From Megalopta genalis (taxonomy: Eukaryota; Arthropoda; Insecta; Hymenoptera; Halictidae): a stretch of 64,000 nt of DNA. The stretch is from NCBI RefSeq assembly GCF_051020955.1, contig NW_027476092.1:3375501-3439500 (forward strand), read 5' to 3'. Under the pieces are notes generated by a model. That model saw nothing but the letters and a program-made list of their open reading frames with translations. It was not told the DNA's origin and did no database searches. Shown here piece by piece: positions 18,999 to 30,961 of the stretch. The translations under genes and the position numbers were made by a program. How positions within the stretch are numbered: the stretch's first letter is position 1; the number at the start of each line of letters is the position of its first letter.

Positions 18999-19023
18999 AA
19001 AAAAAAAAAAAAAAAAAAAAAAA
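18999..19023 (+). repeat. Poly(A) tail of element 2 (25 A)
   Basis: Uninterrupted A run between gttaaac and the right target-site duplication. Confidence 0.95.
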
Positions 19024-19036
19024 GACGCGCTATGAT
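19023..19036 (+). repeat. Right target-site duplication of element 2
   Basis: agacgcgctatgat again, then the remainder of the R cassette. Confidence 0.95.
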
Positions 19037-20862
19037 GCAACAGACGAGCGATTGGAACGCCCGAATATTTTCAAAGTCCCAACGTACCGATCAAGAGTAA
19101 AGTACCATTTTCCTACATTAGATTTCGTTCTAAATGCTTAATCCCTATGTAAAAACGTTAGTTAAGCAAGAATATCGTATTTTTAAAAAAATCTAATGAT
19201 AGGATTTTCCAGAAAATTGAAAAAACCGAAAAATGTCAAGAGTAAAGTGCCATTTTCTGACATTAGATTTCGTTCTAAATGCTTAATCCCTATGTAGAAA
19301 CGTTAGTTAAGCAAGAATATCGTATTTTTAAAAAAATCTAATGATAGGATTTTTCAGAAAATTGAAAAAACCGTAAAATGTCAAGAGTAAAGTGCCCTTA
19401 TTTTAAACAATGTATCGTTCTAAATGCTTAATCCCTATGTAAAAAAGTTATTTTAGCAGGAATATGTTATTGAAAAAAATTAGAAAAATTTATTTTAGCC
19501 GTAAATCGAAAATAATGGGGACACCGGAGCTGTTCGAAGCGCCGAGCGCGCCGCGTACGCCCGAATATTTTCAAAGTCCCAACGTACCGATCAAGAGTAA
19601 AGTACCATTTTCCTACATTAGATTTCGTTCTAAATGCTTAATCCCTATGTAAAAACGTTAGTTAAGCAAGAATATCGTATTTTTAAAAAAATCTAATGAT
19701 AGGATTTTCCAGAAAATTGAAAAAACCGAAAAATGTCAAGAGTAAAGTGCCATTTTCTGACATTAGATTTCGTTCTAAATGCTTAATCCCTATGTAGAAA
19801 CGTTAGTTAAGCAAGAATATCGTATTTTTAAAAAAATCTAATGATAGGATTTTTCAGAAAATTGAAAAAACCGTAAAATGTCAAGAGTAAAGTGCCCTTA
19901 TTTTAAACAATGTATCGTTCTAAATGCTTAATCCCTATGTAAAAAAGTTATTTAAGCAGGAATATGTTATTGAAAAAAATTAGAAAAATTTATTTTAGCC
20001 GTAAATCGAAAATAATGGATCGAGCGAATCGGTCGATTGCGCCGAGACGCGCTATGATGCAACAGACGAGCGATTGGAACGCCCGAATATTTTCAAAGTC
20101 CCAACGTACCGATCAAGAGTAAAGTACCATTTTCCTACATTAGATTTCGTTCTAAATGCTTAATCCCTATGTAAAAACGTTAGTTAAGCAAGAATATCGT
20201 ATTTTTAAAAAAATCTAATGATAGGATTTTCCAGAAAATTGAAAAAACCGAAAAATGTCAAGAGTAAAGTGCCATTTTCTGACATTAGATTTCGTTCTAA
20301 ATGCTTAATCCCTATGTAGAAACGTTAGTTAAGCAAGAATATCGTATTTTTAAAAAAATCTAATGATAGGATTTTTCAGAAAATTGAAAAAACCGTAAAA
20401 TGTCAAGAGTAAAGTGCCCTTATTTTAAACAATGTATCGTTCTAAATGCTTAATCCCTATGTAAAAAAGTTATTTTAGCAGGAATATGTTATTGAAAAAA
20501 ATTAGAAAAATTTATTTTAGCCGTAAATCGAAAATAATGGGGACACCGGAGCTGTTCGAAGCGCCGAGCGCGCCGCGTACGCACGAATATTTTCAAAGTC
20601 CCAACGTACCGATCAAGAGTAAAGTACCATTTTCCTACATTAGATTTCGTTCTAAATGCTTAATCCCTATGTAAAAACGTTAGTTAAGCAAGAATATCGT
20701 ATTTTTAAAAAAATCTAATGATAGGATTTCCCAGAAAATTGAAAAAACCGAAAAATGTCAAGAGTAAAGTGCCATTTTCTGACATTAGATTTCGTTCTAA
20801 ATGCTTAATCCCTATGTAGAAACGTTAGTTAAGCAAGAATATCGTATTTTTAAAAAAATCTA

Positions 20863-21007
20863 ATGATAGGATTTTTCAGAAAATTGAAAAAACCGTAAAA
20901 TGTCAAGAGTAAAGTGCCCTTATTTTAAACAATGTATCGTTCTAAATGCTTAATCCCTATGTAAAAACGTTAGTTAAGCAAGAATATCGTATTTTTAAAA
21001 AAATCTA
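20863..21007 (+). repeat. Extra chimeric 145-bp monomer (B 5' half, C/A-type 3' half)
   Basis: It begins like a B monomer (tttttcag, ccgtaaaatg, cccttattttaaac) but ends with ccctatgtaaaaacgttagttaagcaag as C monomers do. It causes the 645-bp spacing between the G units at 20363 and 21008. The switch falls inside the shared core cgttctaaatgcttaatccc, as expected for a homologous exchange between neighbouring monomers. Confidence 0.85.
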
Positions 21008-23029
21008 ATGATAGGATTTTTCAGAAAATTGAAAAAACCGTAAAATGTCAAGAGTAAAGTGCCCTTATTTTAAACAATGTATCGTTCTAAATGCTTAATC
21101 CCTATGTAAAAAAGTTATTTTAGCAGGAATATGTTATTGAAAAAAATTAGAAAAATTTATTTTAGCCGTAAATCGAAAATAATGGGGACACCGGAGCTGT
21201 TCGAAGCGCCGAGCGCGCCGCGTACGCCCGAATATTTTCAAAGTCCCAACGTACCGATCAAGAGTAAAGTACCATTTTCCTACATTAGATTTCGTTCTAA
21301 ATGCTTAATCCCTATGTAAAAACGTTAGTTAAGCAAGAATATCGTATTTTTAAAAAAATCTAATGATAGGATTTTCCAGAAAATTGAAAAAACCGAAAAA
21401 TGTCAAGAGTAAAGTGCCATTTTCTGACATTAGATTTCGTTCTAAATGCTTAATCCCTATGTAGAAACGTTAGTTAAGCAAGAATATCGTATTTTTAAAA
21501 AAATCTAAAGATAGGATTTTTCAGAAAATTGAAAAAACCGTAAAATGTCAAGAGTAAAGTGCCCTTATTTTAAACAATGTATCGTTCTAAATGCTTAATC
21601 CCTATGTAAAAAAGTTATTTTAGCAGGAATATGTTATTGAAAAAAATTAGAAAAATTTATTTTAGCCGTAAATCGAAAATAATGGGGACACCGGAGCTGT
21701 TCGAAGCGCCGAGCGCGCCGCGTACGCCCGAATATTTTCAAAGTCCCAACGTACCGATCAAGAGTAAAGTACCATTTTCCTACATTAGATTTCGTTCTAA
21801 ATGCTTAATCCCTATGTAAAAACGTTAGTTAAGCAAGAATATCGTATTTTTAAAAAAATCTAATGATAGGATTTTCCAGAAAATTGAAAAAACCGAAAAA
21901 TGTCAAGAGTAAAGTGCCATTTTCTGACATTAGATTTCGTTCTAAATGCTTAATCCCTATGTAGAAACGTTAGTTAAGCAAGAATATCGTATTTTTAAAA
22001 AAATCTAATGATAGGATTTTTCAGAAAATTGAAAAAACCGTAAAATGTCAAGAGTAAAGTGCCCTTATTTTAAACAATGTGTCGTTCTAAATGCTTAATC
22101 CCTATGTAAAAAAGTTATTTTAGCAGGAATATGTTATTGAAAAAAATTAGAAAAATTTATTTTAGCCGTAAATCGAAAATAATGGATCGAGCGAATCGGT
22201 CGATTGCGCCGAGACGCGCTATGATGCAACAGACGAGCGATTGGAACGCCCGAATATTTTCAAAGTCCCAACGTACCGATCAAGAGTAAAGTACCATTTT
22301 CCTACATTAGATTTCGTTCTAAATGCTTAATCCCTATGTAAAAACGTTAGTTAAGCAAGAATATCGTATTTTTAAAAAAATCTAATGATAGGATTTTCCA
22401 GAAAATTGAAAAAACCGAAAAATGTCAAGAGTAAAGTGCCATTTTCTGACGTTAGATTTCGTTCTAAATGCTTAATCCCTATGTAGAAACGTTAGTTAAG
22501 CAAGAATATCGTATTTTTAAAAAAATCTAATGATAGGATTTTTCAGAAAATTGAAAAAACCGTAAAATGTCAAGAGTAAAGTGCCCTTATTTTAAACAAT
22601 GTATCGTTCTAAATGCTTAATCCCTATGTAAAAAAGTTATTTTAGCAGGAATATGTTATTGAAAAAAATTAGAAAAATTTATTTTAGCCGTAAATCGAAA
22701 ATAATGGGGACACCGGAGCTGTTCGAAGCGCCGAGCGCGCCGCGTACGCCCGAATATTTTCAAAGTCCCAACGTACCGATCAAGAGTAAAGTACCATTTT
22801 CCTACATTAGATTTCGTTCTAAATGCTTAATCCCTATGTAAAAACGTTAGTTAAGCAAGAATATCGTATTTTTAAAAAAATCTAATGATAGGATTTTCCA
22901 GAAAATTGAAAAAACCGAAAAATGTCAAGAGTAAAGTGCCATTTTCTGACATTAGATTTCGTTCTAAATGCTTAATCCCTATGTAGAAACGTTAGTTAAG
23001 CAAGAATATCGTATTTTTAAAAAAATCTA

Positions 23030-23406
23030 ATGATAGGATTTTTCAGAAAATTGAAAAAACCGTAAAATGTCAAGAGTAAAGTGCCCTTATTTTAAACAAT
23101 GTATCGTTCTAAATGCTTAATCCCTATGTAAAAAAGTTATTTAAGCAGGAATATGTTATTGAAAAAAATTAGAAAAATTTATTTTAGCCGTAAATCGAAA
23201 ATAATGGATCGAGCGAATCGGTCGATTGCGCCGAGACGCGCTATGATGCAACAGACGAGCGATTGGAACGCCCGAATATTTTCAAAGTCCCAACGTACCG
23301 ATCAAGAGTAAAGTACCATTTTCCTACATTAGATTTCGTTCTAAATGCTTAATCCCTATGTAAAAACGTTAGTTAAGCAAGAATATCGTATTTTTAAAAA
23401 AATCTA
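23030..23406 (+). repeat. 377-bp R unit lacking its A monomer
   Basis: B+C with the R cassette is followed directly by the next B monomer, so 145 bp are missing from the usual 522. The same 377-bp form recurs at 25929-26305, 29995-30371, 37450-37826, 41559-41935, 51568-51944, 53489-53865 and 54366-54742, so this deletion variant has itself been amplified. Confidence 0.88.
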
Positions 23407-26400
23407 ATGATAGGATTTTTCAGAAAATTGAAAAAACCGTAAAATGTCAAGAGTAAAGTGCCCTTATTTTAAACAATGTATCGTTCTAAATGCTTAATCC
23501 CTATGTAAAAAAGTTATTTTAGCAGGAATATGTTATTGAAAAAAATTAGAAAAATTTATTTTAGCCGTAAATCGAAAATAATGGGGACACCGGAGCTGTT
23601 CGAAGCGCCGAGCGCGCCGCGTACGCCCGAATATTTTCAAAGTCCCAACGTACCGATCAAGAGTAAAGTACCATTTTCCTACATTAGATTTCGTTCTAAA
23701 TGCTTAATCCCTATGTAAAAACGTTAGTTAAGCAAGAATATCGTATTTTTAAAAAAATCTAATGATAGGATTTTCCAGAAAATTGAAAAAACCGAAAAAT
23801 GTCAAGAGTAAAGTGCCATTTTCTGACATTAGATTTCGTTCTAAATGCTTAATCCCTATGTAGAAACGTTAGTTAAGCAAGAATATCGTATTTTTAAAAA
23901 AATCTAATGATAGGATTTTTCAGAAAATTGAAAAAACCGTAAAATGTCAAGAGTAAAGTGCCCTTATTTTAAACAATGTATCGTTCTAAATGCTTAATCC
24001 CTATGTAAAAAAGTTATTTTAGCAGGAATAGGTTATTGAAAAAAATTAGAAAAATTTATTTTAGCCGTAAATCGAAAATAATGGGGACACCGGAGCTGTT
24101 CGAAGCGCCGAGCGCGCCGCGTACGCCCGAGTATTTTCAAAGTCCCAACGTACCGATCAAGAGTAAAGTACCATTTTCCTACATTAGATTTCGTTCTAAA
24201 TGCTTAATCCCTATGTAAAAACGTTAGTTAAGCAAGAATATCGTATTTTTAAAAAAATCTAATGATAGGATTTTCCAGAAAATTGAAAAAACCGAAAAAT
24301 GTCAAGAGTAAAGTGCCATTTTCTGACATTAGATTTCGTTCTAAATGCTTAATCCCTATGTAGAAACGTTAGTTAAGCAAGAATATCGTATTTTTAAAAA
24401 AATCTAATGATAGGATTTTTCAGAAAATTGAAAAAACCGTAAAATGTCAAGAGTAAAGTGCCCTTATTTTAAACAATGTATCGTTCTAAATGCTTAATCC
24501 CTATGTAAAAAAGTTATTTAAGCAGGAATATGTTATTGAAAAAAATTAGAAAAATTTATTTTAGCCGTAAATCGAAAATAATGGATCGAGCGAATCGGTT
24601 GATTGCGCCGAGACGCGCTATGATGCAACAGACGAGCGATTGGAACGCCCGAATATTTTCAAAGTCCCAACGTACCGATCAAGAGTAAAGTACCATTTTC
24701 CTACATTAGATTTCGTTCTAAATGCTTAATCCCTATGTAAAAACGTTAGTTAAGCAAGAATATCGTATTTTTAAAAAAATCTAATGATAGGATTTCCCAG
24801 AAAATTGAAAAAACCGAAAAATGTCAAGAGTAAAGTGCCATTTTCTGACATTAGATTTCGTTCTAAATGCTTAATCCCTATGTAGAAACGTTAGTTAAGC
24901 AAGAATATCGTATTTTTAAAAAAATCTAATGATAGGATTTTTCAGAAAATTGAAAAAACCGTAAAATGTCAAGAGTAAAGTGCCCTTATTTTAAACAATG
25001 TATCGTTCTAAATGCTTAATCCCTATGTAAAAAAGTTATTTTAGCAGGAATATGTTATTGAAAAAAATTAGAAAAATTTATTTTAGCCGTAAATCGAAAA
25101 TAATGGGGACACCGGAGCTGTTCGAAGCGCCGAGCGCGCCGCGTACGCCCGAATATTTTCAAAGTCCCAACGTACCGATCAAGAGTAAAGTACCATTTTC
25201 CTACATTAGATTTCGTTCTAAATGCTTAATCCCTATGTAAAAACGTTAGTTAAGCAAGAATATCGTATTTTTAAAAAAATCTAATGATAGGATTTTCCAG
25301 AAAATTGAAAAAACCGAAAAATGTCAAGAGTAAAGTGCCATTTTCTGACATTAGATTTCGTTCTAAATGCTTAATCCCTATGTAGAAACGTTAGTTAAGC
25401 AAGAATATCGTATTTTTAAAAAAATCTAATGATAGGATTTTTCAGAAAATTGAAAAAACCGTAAAATGTCAAGAGTAAAGTGCCCTTATTTTAAACAATG
25501 TATCGTTCTAAATGCTTAATCCCTATGTAAAAAAGTTATTTTAGCAGGAATATGTTATTGAAAAAAATTAGAAAAATTTATTTTAGCCGTAAATCGAAAA
25601 TAATGGGGACACCGGAGCTGTTCGAAGCGCCGAGCGCGCCGCGTACGCCCGAATATTTTCAAAGTCCCAACGTACCGATCAAGAGTAAAGTACCATTTTC
25701 CTACATTAGATTTCGTTCTAAATGCTTAATCCCTATGTAAAAACGTTAGTTAAGCAAGAATATCGTATTTTTAAAAAAATCTAATGATAGGATTTTCCAG
25801 AAAATTGAAAAAACCGAAAAATGTCAAGAGTAAAGTGCCATTTTCTGACATTAGATTTCGTTCTAAATGCTTAATCCCTATGTAGAAACGTTAGTTAAGC
25901 AAGAATATCGTATTTTTAAAAAAATCTAATGATAGGATTTTTCAGAAAATTGAAAAAACCGTAAAATGTCAAGAGTAAAGTGCCCTTATTTTAAACAATG
26001 TATCGTTCTAAATGCTTAATCCCTATGTAAAAAAGTTATTTAAGCAGGAATATGTTATTGAAAAAAATTAGAAAAATTTATTTTAGCCGTAAATCGAAAA
26101 TAATGGATCGAGCGAATCGGTCGATTGCGCCGAGACGCGCTATGATGCAACAGACGAGCGATTGGAACGCCCGAATATTTTCAAAGTCCCAACGTACCGA
26201 TCAAGAGTAAAGTACCATTTTCCTACATTAGATTTCGTTCTAAATGCTTAATCCCTATGTAAAAACGTTAGTTAAGCAAGAATATCGTATTTTTAAAAAA
26301 ATCTAATGATAGGATTTTTCAGAAAATTGAAAAAACCGTAAAATGTCAAGAGTAAAGTGCCCTTATTTTAAACAATGTATCGTTCTAAATGCTTAATCCC

Positions 26401-29204
26401 TATGTAAAAAAGTTATTTTAGCAGGAATATGTTATTGAAAAAAATTAGAAAAATTTATTTTAGCCGTAAATCGAAAATAATGGGGACACCGGAGCTGTTC
26501 GAAGCGCCGAGCGCGCCGCGTACGCCCGAATATTTTCAAAGTCCCAACGTACCGATCAAGAGTAAAGTACCATTTTCCTACATTAGATTTCGTTCTAAAT
26601 GCTTAATCCCTATGTAAAAACGTTAGTTAAGCAAGAATATCGTATTTTTAAAAAAATCTAATGATAGGATTTTCCAGAAAATTGAAAAAACCGAAAAATG
26701 TCAAGAGTAAAGTGCCATTTTCTGACATTAGATTTCGTTCTAAATGCTTAATCCCTATGTAGAAACGTTAGTTAAGCAAGAATATCGTATTTTTAAAAAA
26801 ATCTAATGATAGGATTTTTCAGAAAATTGAAAAAACCGTAAAATGTCAAGAGTAAAGTGCCCTTATTTTAAACAATGTATCGTTCTAAATGCTTAATCCC
26901 TATGTAAAAAAGTTATTTAAGCAGGAATATGTTATTGAAAAAAATTAGAAAAATTTATTTTAGCCGTAAATCGAAAATAATGGATCGAGCGAATCGGTTG
27001 ATTGCGCCGAGACGCGCTATGATGCAACAGACGAGCGATTGGAACGCCCGAATATTTTCAAAGTCCCAACGTACCGATCAAGAGTAAAGTACCATTTTCC
27101 TACATTAGATTTCGTTCTAAATGCTTAATCCCTATGTAAAAACGTTAGTTAAGCAAGAATATCGTATTTTTAAAAAAATCTAATGATAGGATTTCCCAGA
27201 AAATTGAAAAAACCGAAAAATGTCAAGAGTAAAGTGCCATTTTCTGACATTAGATTTCGTTCTAAATGCTTAATCCCTATGTAGAAACGTTAGTTAAGCA
27301 AGAATATCGTATTTTTAAAAAAATCTAATGATAGGATTTTTCAGAAAATTGAAAAAACCGTAAAATGTCAAGAGTAAAGTGCCCTTATTTTAAACAATGT
27401 ATCGTTCTAAATGCTTAATCCCTATGTAAAAAAGTTATTTAAGCAGGAATATGTTATTGAAAAAAATTAGAAAAATTTATTTTAGCCGTAAATCGAAAAT
27501 AATGGATCGAGCGAATCGGTTGATTGCGCCGAGACGCGCTATGATGCAACAGACGAGCGATTGGAACGCCCGAATATTTTCAAAGTCCCAACGTACCGAT
27601 CAAGAGTAAAGTACCATTTTCCTACATTAGATTTCGTTCTAAATGCTTAATCCCTATGTAAAAACGTTAGTTAAGCAAGAATATCGTATTTTTAAAAAAA
27701 TCTAATGATAGGATTTCCCAGAAAATTGAAAAAACCGAAAAATGTCAAGAGTAAAGTGCCATTTTCTGACATTAGATTTCGTTCTAAATGCTTAATCCCT
27801 ATGTAGAAACGTTAGTTAAGCAAGAATATCGTATTTTTAAAAAAATCTAATGATAGGATTTTTCAGAAAATTGAAAAAACCGTAAAATGTCAAGAGTAAA
27901 GTGCCCTTATTTTAAACAATGTATCGTTCTAAATGCTTAATCCCTATGTAAAAAAGTTATTTTAGCAGGAATATGTTATTGAAAAAAATTAGAAAAATTT
28001 ATTTTAGCCGTAAATCGAAAATAATGGGGACACCGGAGCTGTTCGAAGCGCCGAGCGCGCCGCGTACGCCCGAATATTTTCAAAGTCCCAACGTACCGAT
28101 CAAGAGTAAAGTACCATTTTCCTACATTAGATTTCGTTCTAAATGCTTAATCCCTATGTAAAAACGTTAGTTAAGCAAGAATATCGTATTTTTAAAAAAA
28201 TCTAATGATAGGATTTTCCAGAAAATTGAGAAAACCGAAAAATGTCAAGAGTAAAGTGCCATTTTCTGACATTAGATTTCGTTCTAAATGCTTAATCCCT
28301 ATGTAGAAACGTTAGTTAAGCAAGAATATCGTATTTTTAAAAAAATCTAATGATAGGATTTTTCAGAAAATTGAAAAAACCGTAAAATGTCAAGAGTAAA
28401 GTGCCCTTACTTTAAACAATGTATCGTTCTAAATGCTTAATCCCTATGTAAAAAAGTTATTTAAGCAGGAATATGTTATTGAAAAAAATTAGAAAAATTT
28501 ATTTTAGCCGTAAATCGAAAATAATGGGGACACCGGAGCTGTTCGAAGCGCCGAGCGCGCCGCGTACGCCCGAATATTTTCAAAGTCCCAACGTACCGAT
28601 CAAGAGTAAAGTACCATTTTCCTACATTAGATTTCGTTCTAAATGCTTAATCCCTATGTAAAAACGTTAGTTAAGCAAGAATATCGTATTTTTAAAAAAA
28701 TCTAATGATAGGATTTTCCAGAAAATTGAAAAAACCGAAAAATGTCAAGAGTAAAGTGCCATTTTCTGACATTAGATTTCGTTCTAAATGCTTAATCCCT
28801 ATGTAGAAACGTTAGTTAAGCAAGAATATCGTATTTTTAAAAAAATCTAATGATAGGATTTTTCAGAAAATTGAAAAAACCGTAAAATGTCAAGAGTAAA
28901 GTGCCCTTATTTTAAACAATGTATCGTTCTAAATGCTTAATCCCTATGTAAAAAAGTTATTTTAGCAGGAATATGTTATTGAAAAAAATTAGAAAAATTT
29001 ATTTTAGCCGTAAATCGAAAATAATGGGGACACCGGAGCTGTTCGAAGCGCCGAGCGCGCCGCGTACGCCCGAATATTTTCAAAGTCCCAACGTACCGAT
29101 CAAGAGTAAAGTACCATTTTCCTACATTAGATTTCGTTCTAAATGCTTAATCCCTATGTAAAAACGTTAGTTAAGCAAGAATATCGTATTTTTAAAAAAA
29201 TCTA

Positions 29205-29494
29205 ATGATAGGATTTTCCAGAAAATTGAAAAAACCGAAAAATGTCAAGAGTAAAGTGCCATTTTCTGACATTAGATTTCGTTCTAAATGCTTAATCCCT
29301 ATGTAGAAACGTTAGTTAAGCAAGAATATCGTATTTTTAAAAAAATCTAATGATAGGATTTTCCAGAAAATTGAAAAAACCGAAAAATGTCAAGAGTAAA
29401 GTGCCATTTTCTGACATTAGATTTCGTTCTAAATGCTTAATCCCTATGTAGAAACGTTAGTTAAGCAAGAATATCGTATTTTTAAAAAAATCTA
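29205..29494 (+). repeat. Tandem duplication of the A monomer
   Basis: Two adjacent 145-bp A monomers (29205-29349 and 29350-29494), both with ttttccag and ccctatgtagaaacg, extend the G unit to 645 bp. The same arrangement recurs at 40769-41058. Confidence 0.88.
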
Positions 29495-30575
29495 ATGATA
29501 GGATTTTTCAGAAAATTGAAAAAACCGTAAAATGTCAAGAGTAAAGTGCCCTTATTTTAAACAATGTATCGTTCTAAATGCTTAATCCCTATGTAAAAAA
29601 GTTATTTTAGCAGGAATATGTTATTGAAAAAAATTAGAAAAATTTATTTTAGCCGTAAATCGAAAATAATGGGGACACCGGAGCTGTTCGAAGCGCCGAG
29701 CGCGCCGCGTACGCCCGAATATTTTCAAAGTCCCAACGTACCGATCAAGAGTAAAGTACCATTTTCCTACATTAGATTTCGTTCTAAATGCTTAATCCCT
29801 ATGTAAAAACGTTAGTTAAGCAAGAATATCGTATTTTTAAAAAAATCTAATGATAGGATTTTCCAGAAAATTGAAAAAACCGAAAAATGTCAAGAGTAAA
29901 GTGCCATTTTCTGACATTAGATTTCGTTCTAAATGCTTAATCCCTATGTAGAAACGTTAGTTAAGCAAGAATATCGTATTTTTAAAAAAATCTAATGATA
30001 GGATTTTTCAGAAAATTGAAAAAACCGTAAAATGTCAAGAGTAAAGTGCCCTTATTTTAAACAATGTATCGTTCTAAATGCTTAATCCCTATGTAAAAAA
30101 GTTATTTAAGCAGGAATATGTTATTGAAAAAAATTAGAAAAATTTATTTTAGCCGTAAATCGAAAATAATGGATCGAGCGAATCGGTCGATTGCGCCGAG
30201 ACGCGCTATGATGCAACAGACGAGCGATTGGAACGCCCGAATATTTTCAAAGTCCCAACGTACCGATCAAGAGTAAAGTACCATTTTCCTACATTAGATT
30301 TCGTTCTAAATGCTTAATCCCTATGTAAAAACGTTAGTTAAGCAAGAATATCGTATTTTTAAAAAAATCTAATGATAGGATTTTTCAGAAAATTGAAAAA
30401 ACCGTAAAATGTCAAGAGTAAAGTGCCCTTATTTTAAACAATGTATCGTTCTAAATGCTTAATCCCTATGTAAAAAAGTTATTTTAGCAGGAATATGTTA
30501 TTGAAAAAAATTAGAAAAATTTATTTTAGCCGTAAATCGAAAATAATGGGGACACCGGAGCTGTTCGAAGCGCCG

Positions 30576-30590
30576 AGCGCGCCGCGTACG
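30576..30590 (+). repeat. Left target-site duplication of element 3
   Basis: agcgcgccgcgtacg in a G cassette, repeated at 36654-36668. The first A is ambiguous with the poly(A), and up to three C on the right side are ambiguous with the C run of the element, so the length is 14-18 bp. It begins directly after gcgccg, as for elements 1 and 2. Confidence 0.93.
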
Positions 30591-30734
30591 CCCCCCCGTG
30601 TCCGCTACCTTGTCGTGGTGGGGGGGCTTCGTGCCCTAATGATCCTCAAGGCTGTGCCGGCGGGGATTTTATTCCCTGGCAGGTTCTACCTAGCCGGAGT
30701 GGCTTGAGGTGAGGGGCCAACTAAAGTCGGACAC
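30591..30734 (+). ncRNA. HDV-like ribozyme candidate, element 3
   Basis: Same 144 nt as in elements 1 and 2. P1 is 30591-30597 with 30620-30626, P2 is 30598-30604 with 30728-30734, and the putative catalytic C is at 30721. The ribozyme region shows no substitution, although this copy has diverged in the coding region. Confidence 0.71.
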
Positions 30735-30961
30735 ATACCGTAAACCTGTGGTCATGTTTTACAGGAACGGGGGTCTTGCCTTAACCGGCCGGACCGCGAG
30801 GATGACAACCTCTCTAAAAAATCCCTAGCCCCAAGCAGTGTTGCGCGGTGAAGAGGGCGTAGCTGGAGTAATCGCCAGCTATGGTTGGTGGGTGCACCAA
30901 TCTTTAGCGGACAACCCCGGGGTACCTGGCGACCCCCCGGGCGTATTAGCCTTCCCCGGGT
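30735..30961 (+). promoter_or_regulatory. 5' UTR of element 3 with short uORFs
   Basis: Same leader as the other copies, with uORFs at 30754-30828 and 30881-30907. No promoter motif is recognised. Confidence 0.68.

Larger units (their letters stand above)
12965..19023 (+). mobile_element. Full-length R1-clade non-LTR retrotransposon, element 2
   Basis: 6034 bp plus 25 A. Both proteins and the alternative-frame translations match element 1 exactly, and I saw no nucleotide difference by eye outside the poly(A). The insertion site and duplication are also the same as for element 1. The flanking unit order differs: an R unit lies immediately upstream here, whereas a G unit lies upstream of element 1. 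This copy therefore arose either by duplication of element 1 with its flanks through unequal exchange, or by a separate insertion at the same preferred site. The tail length (25 versus 23 A) does not decide the question. Confidence 0.96.
19024..30590 (+). repeat. AT-rich tandem satellite, block III
   Basis: G units start at 19341, 20363, 21008, 21508, 22530, 23407, 23907, 24929, 25429, 26306, 27850, 28350, 28850, 29495 and 30372 (the last is split by element 3), with R units between several of them. Diagnostic variants are ataggttattg with cccgagtatt in the unit at 23907 ('G*'), cttactttaaac in the unit at 28350, and aatcggttgattg in R units near 24597, 26996 and 27518. Spacings of 500, 645, 877, 1022 and 1544 bp are sums of whole monomers. 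No gene, RNA gene or other mobile element is seen. Confidence 0.95.
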
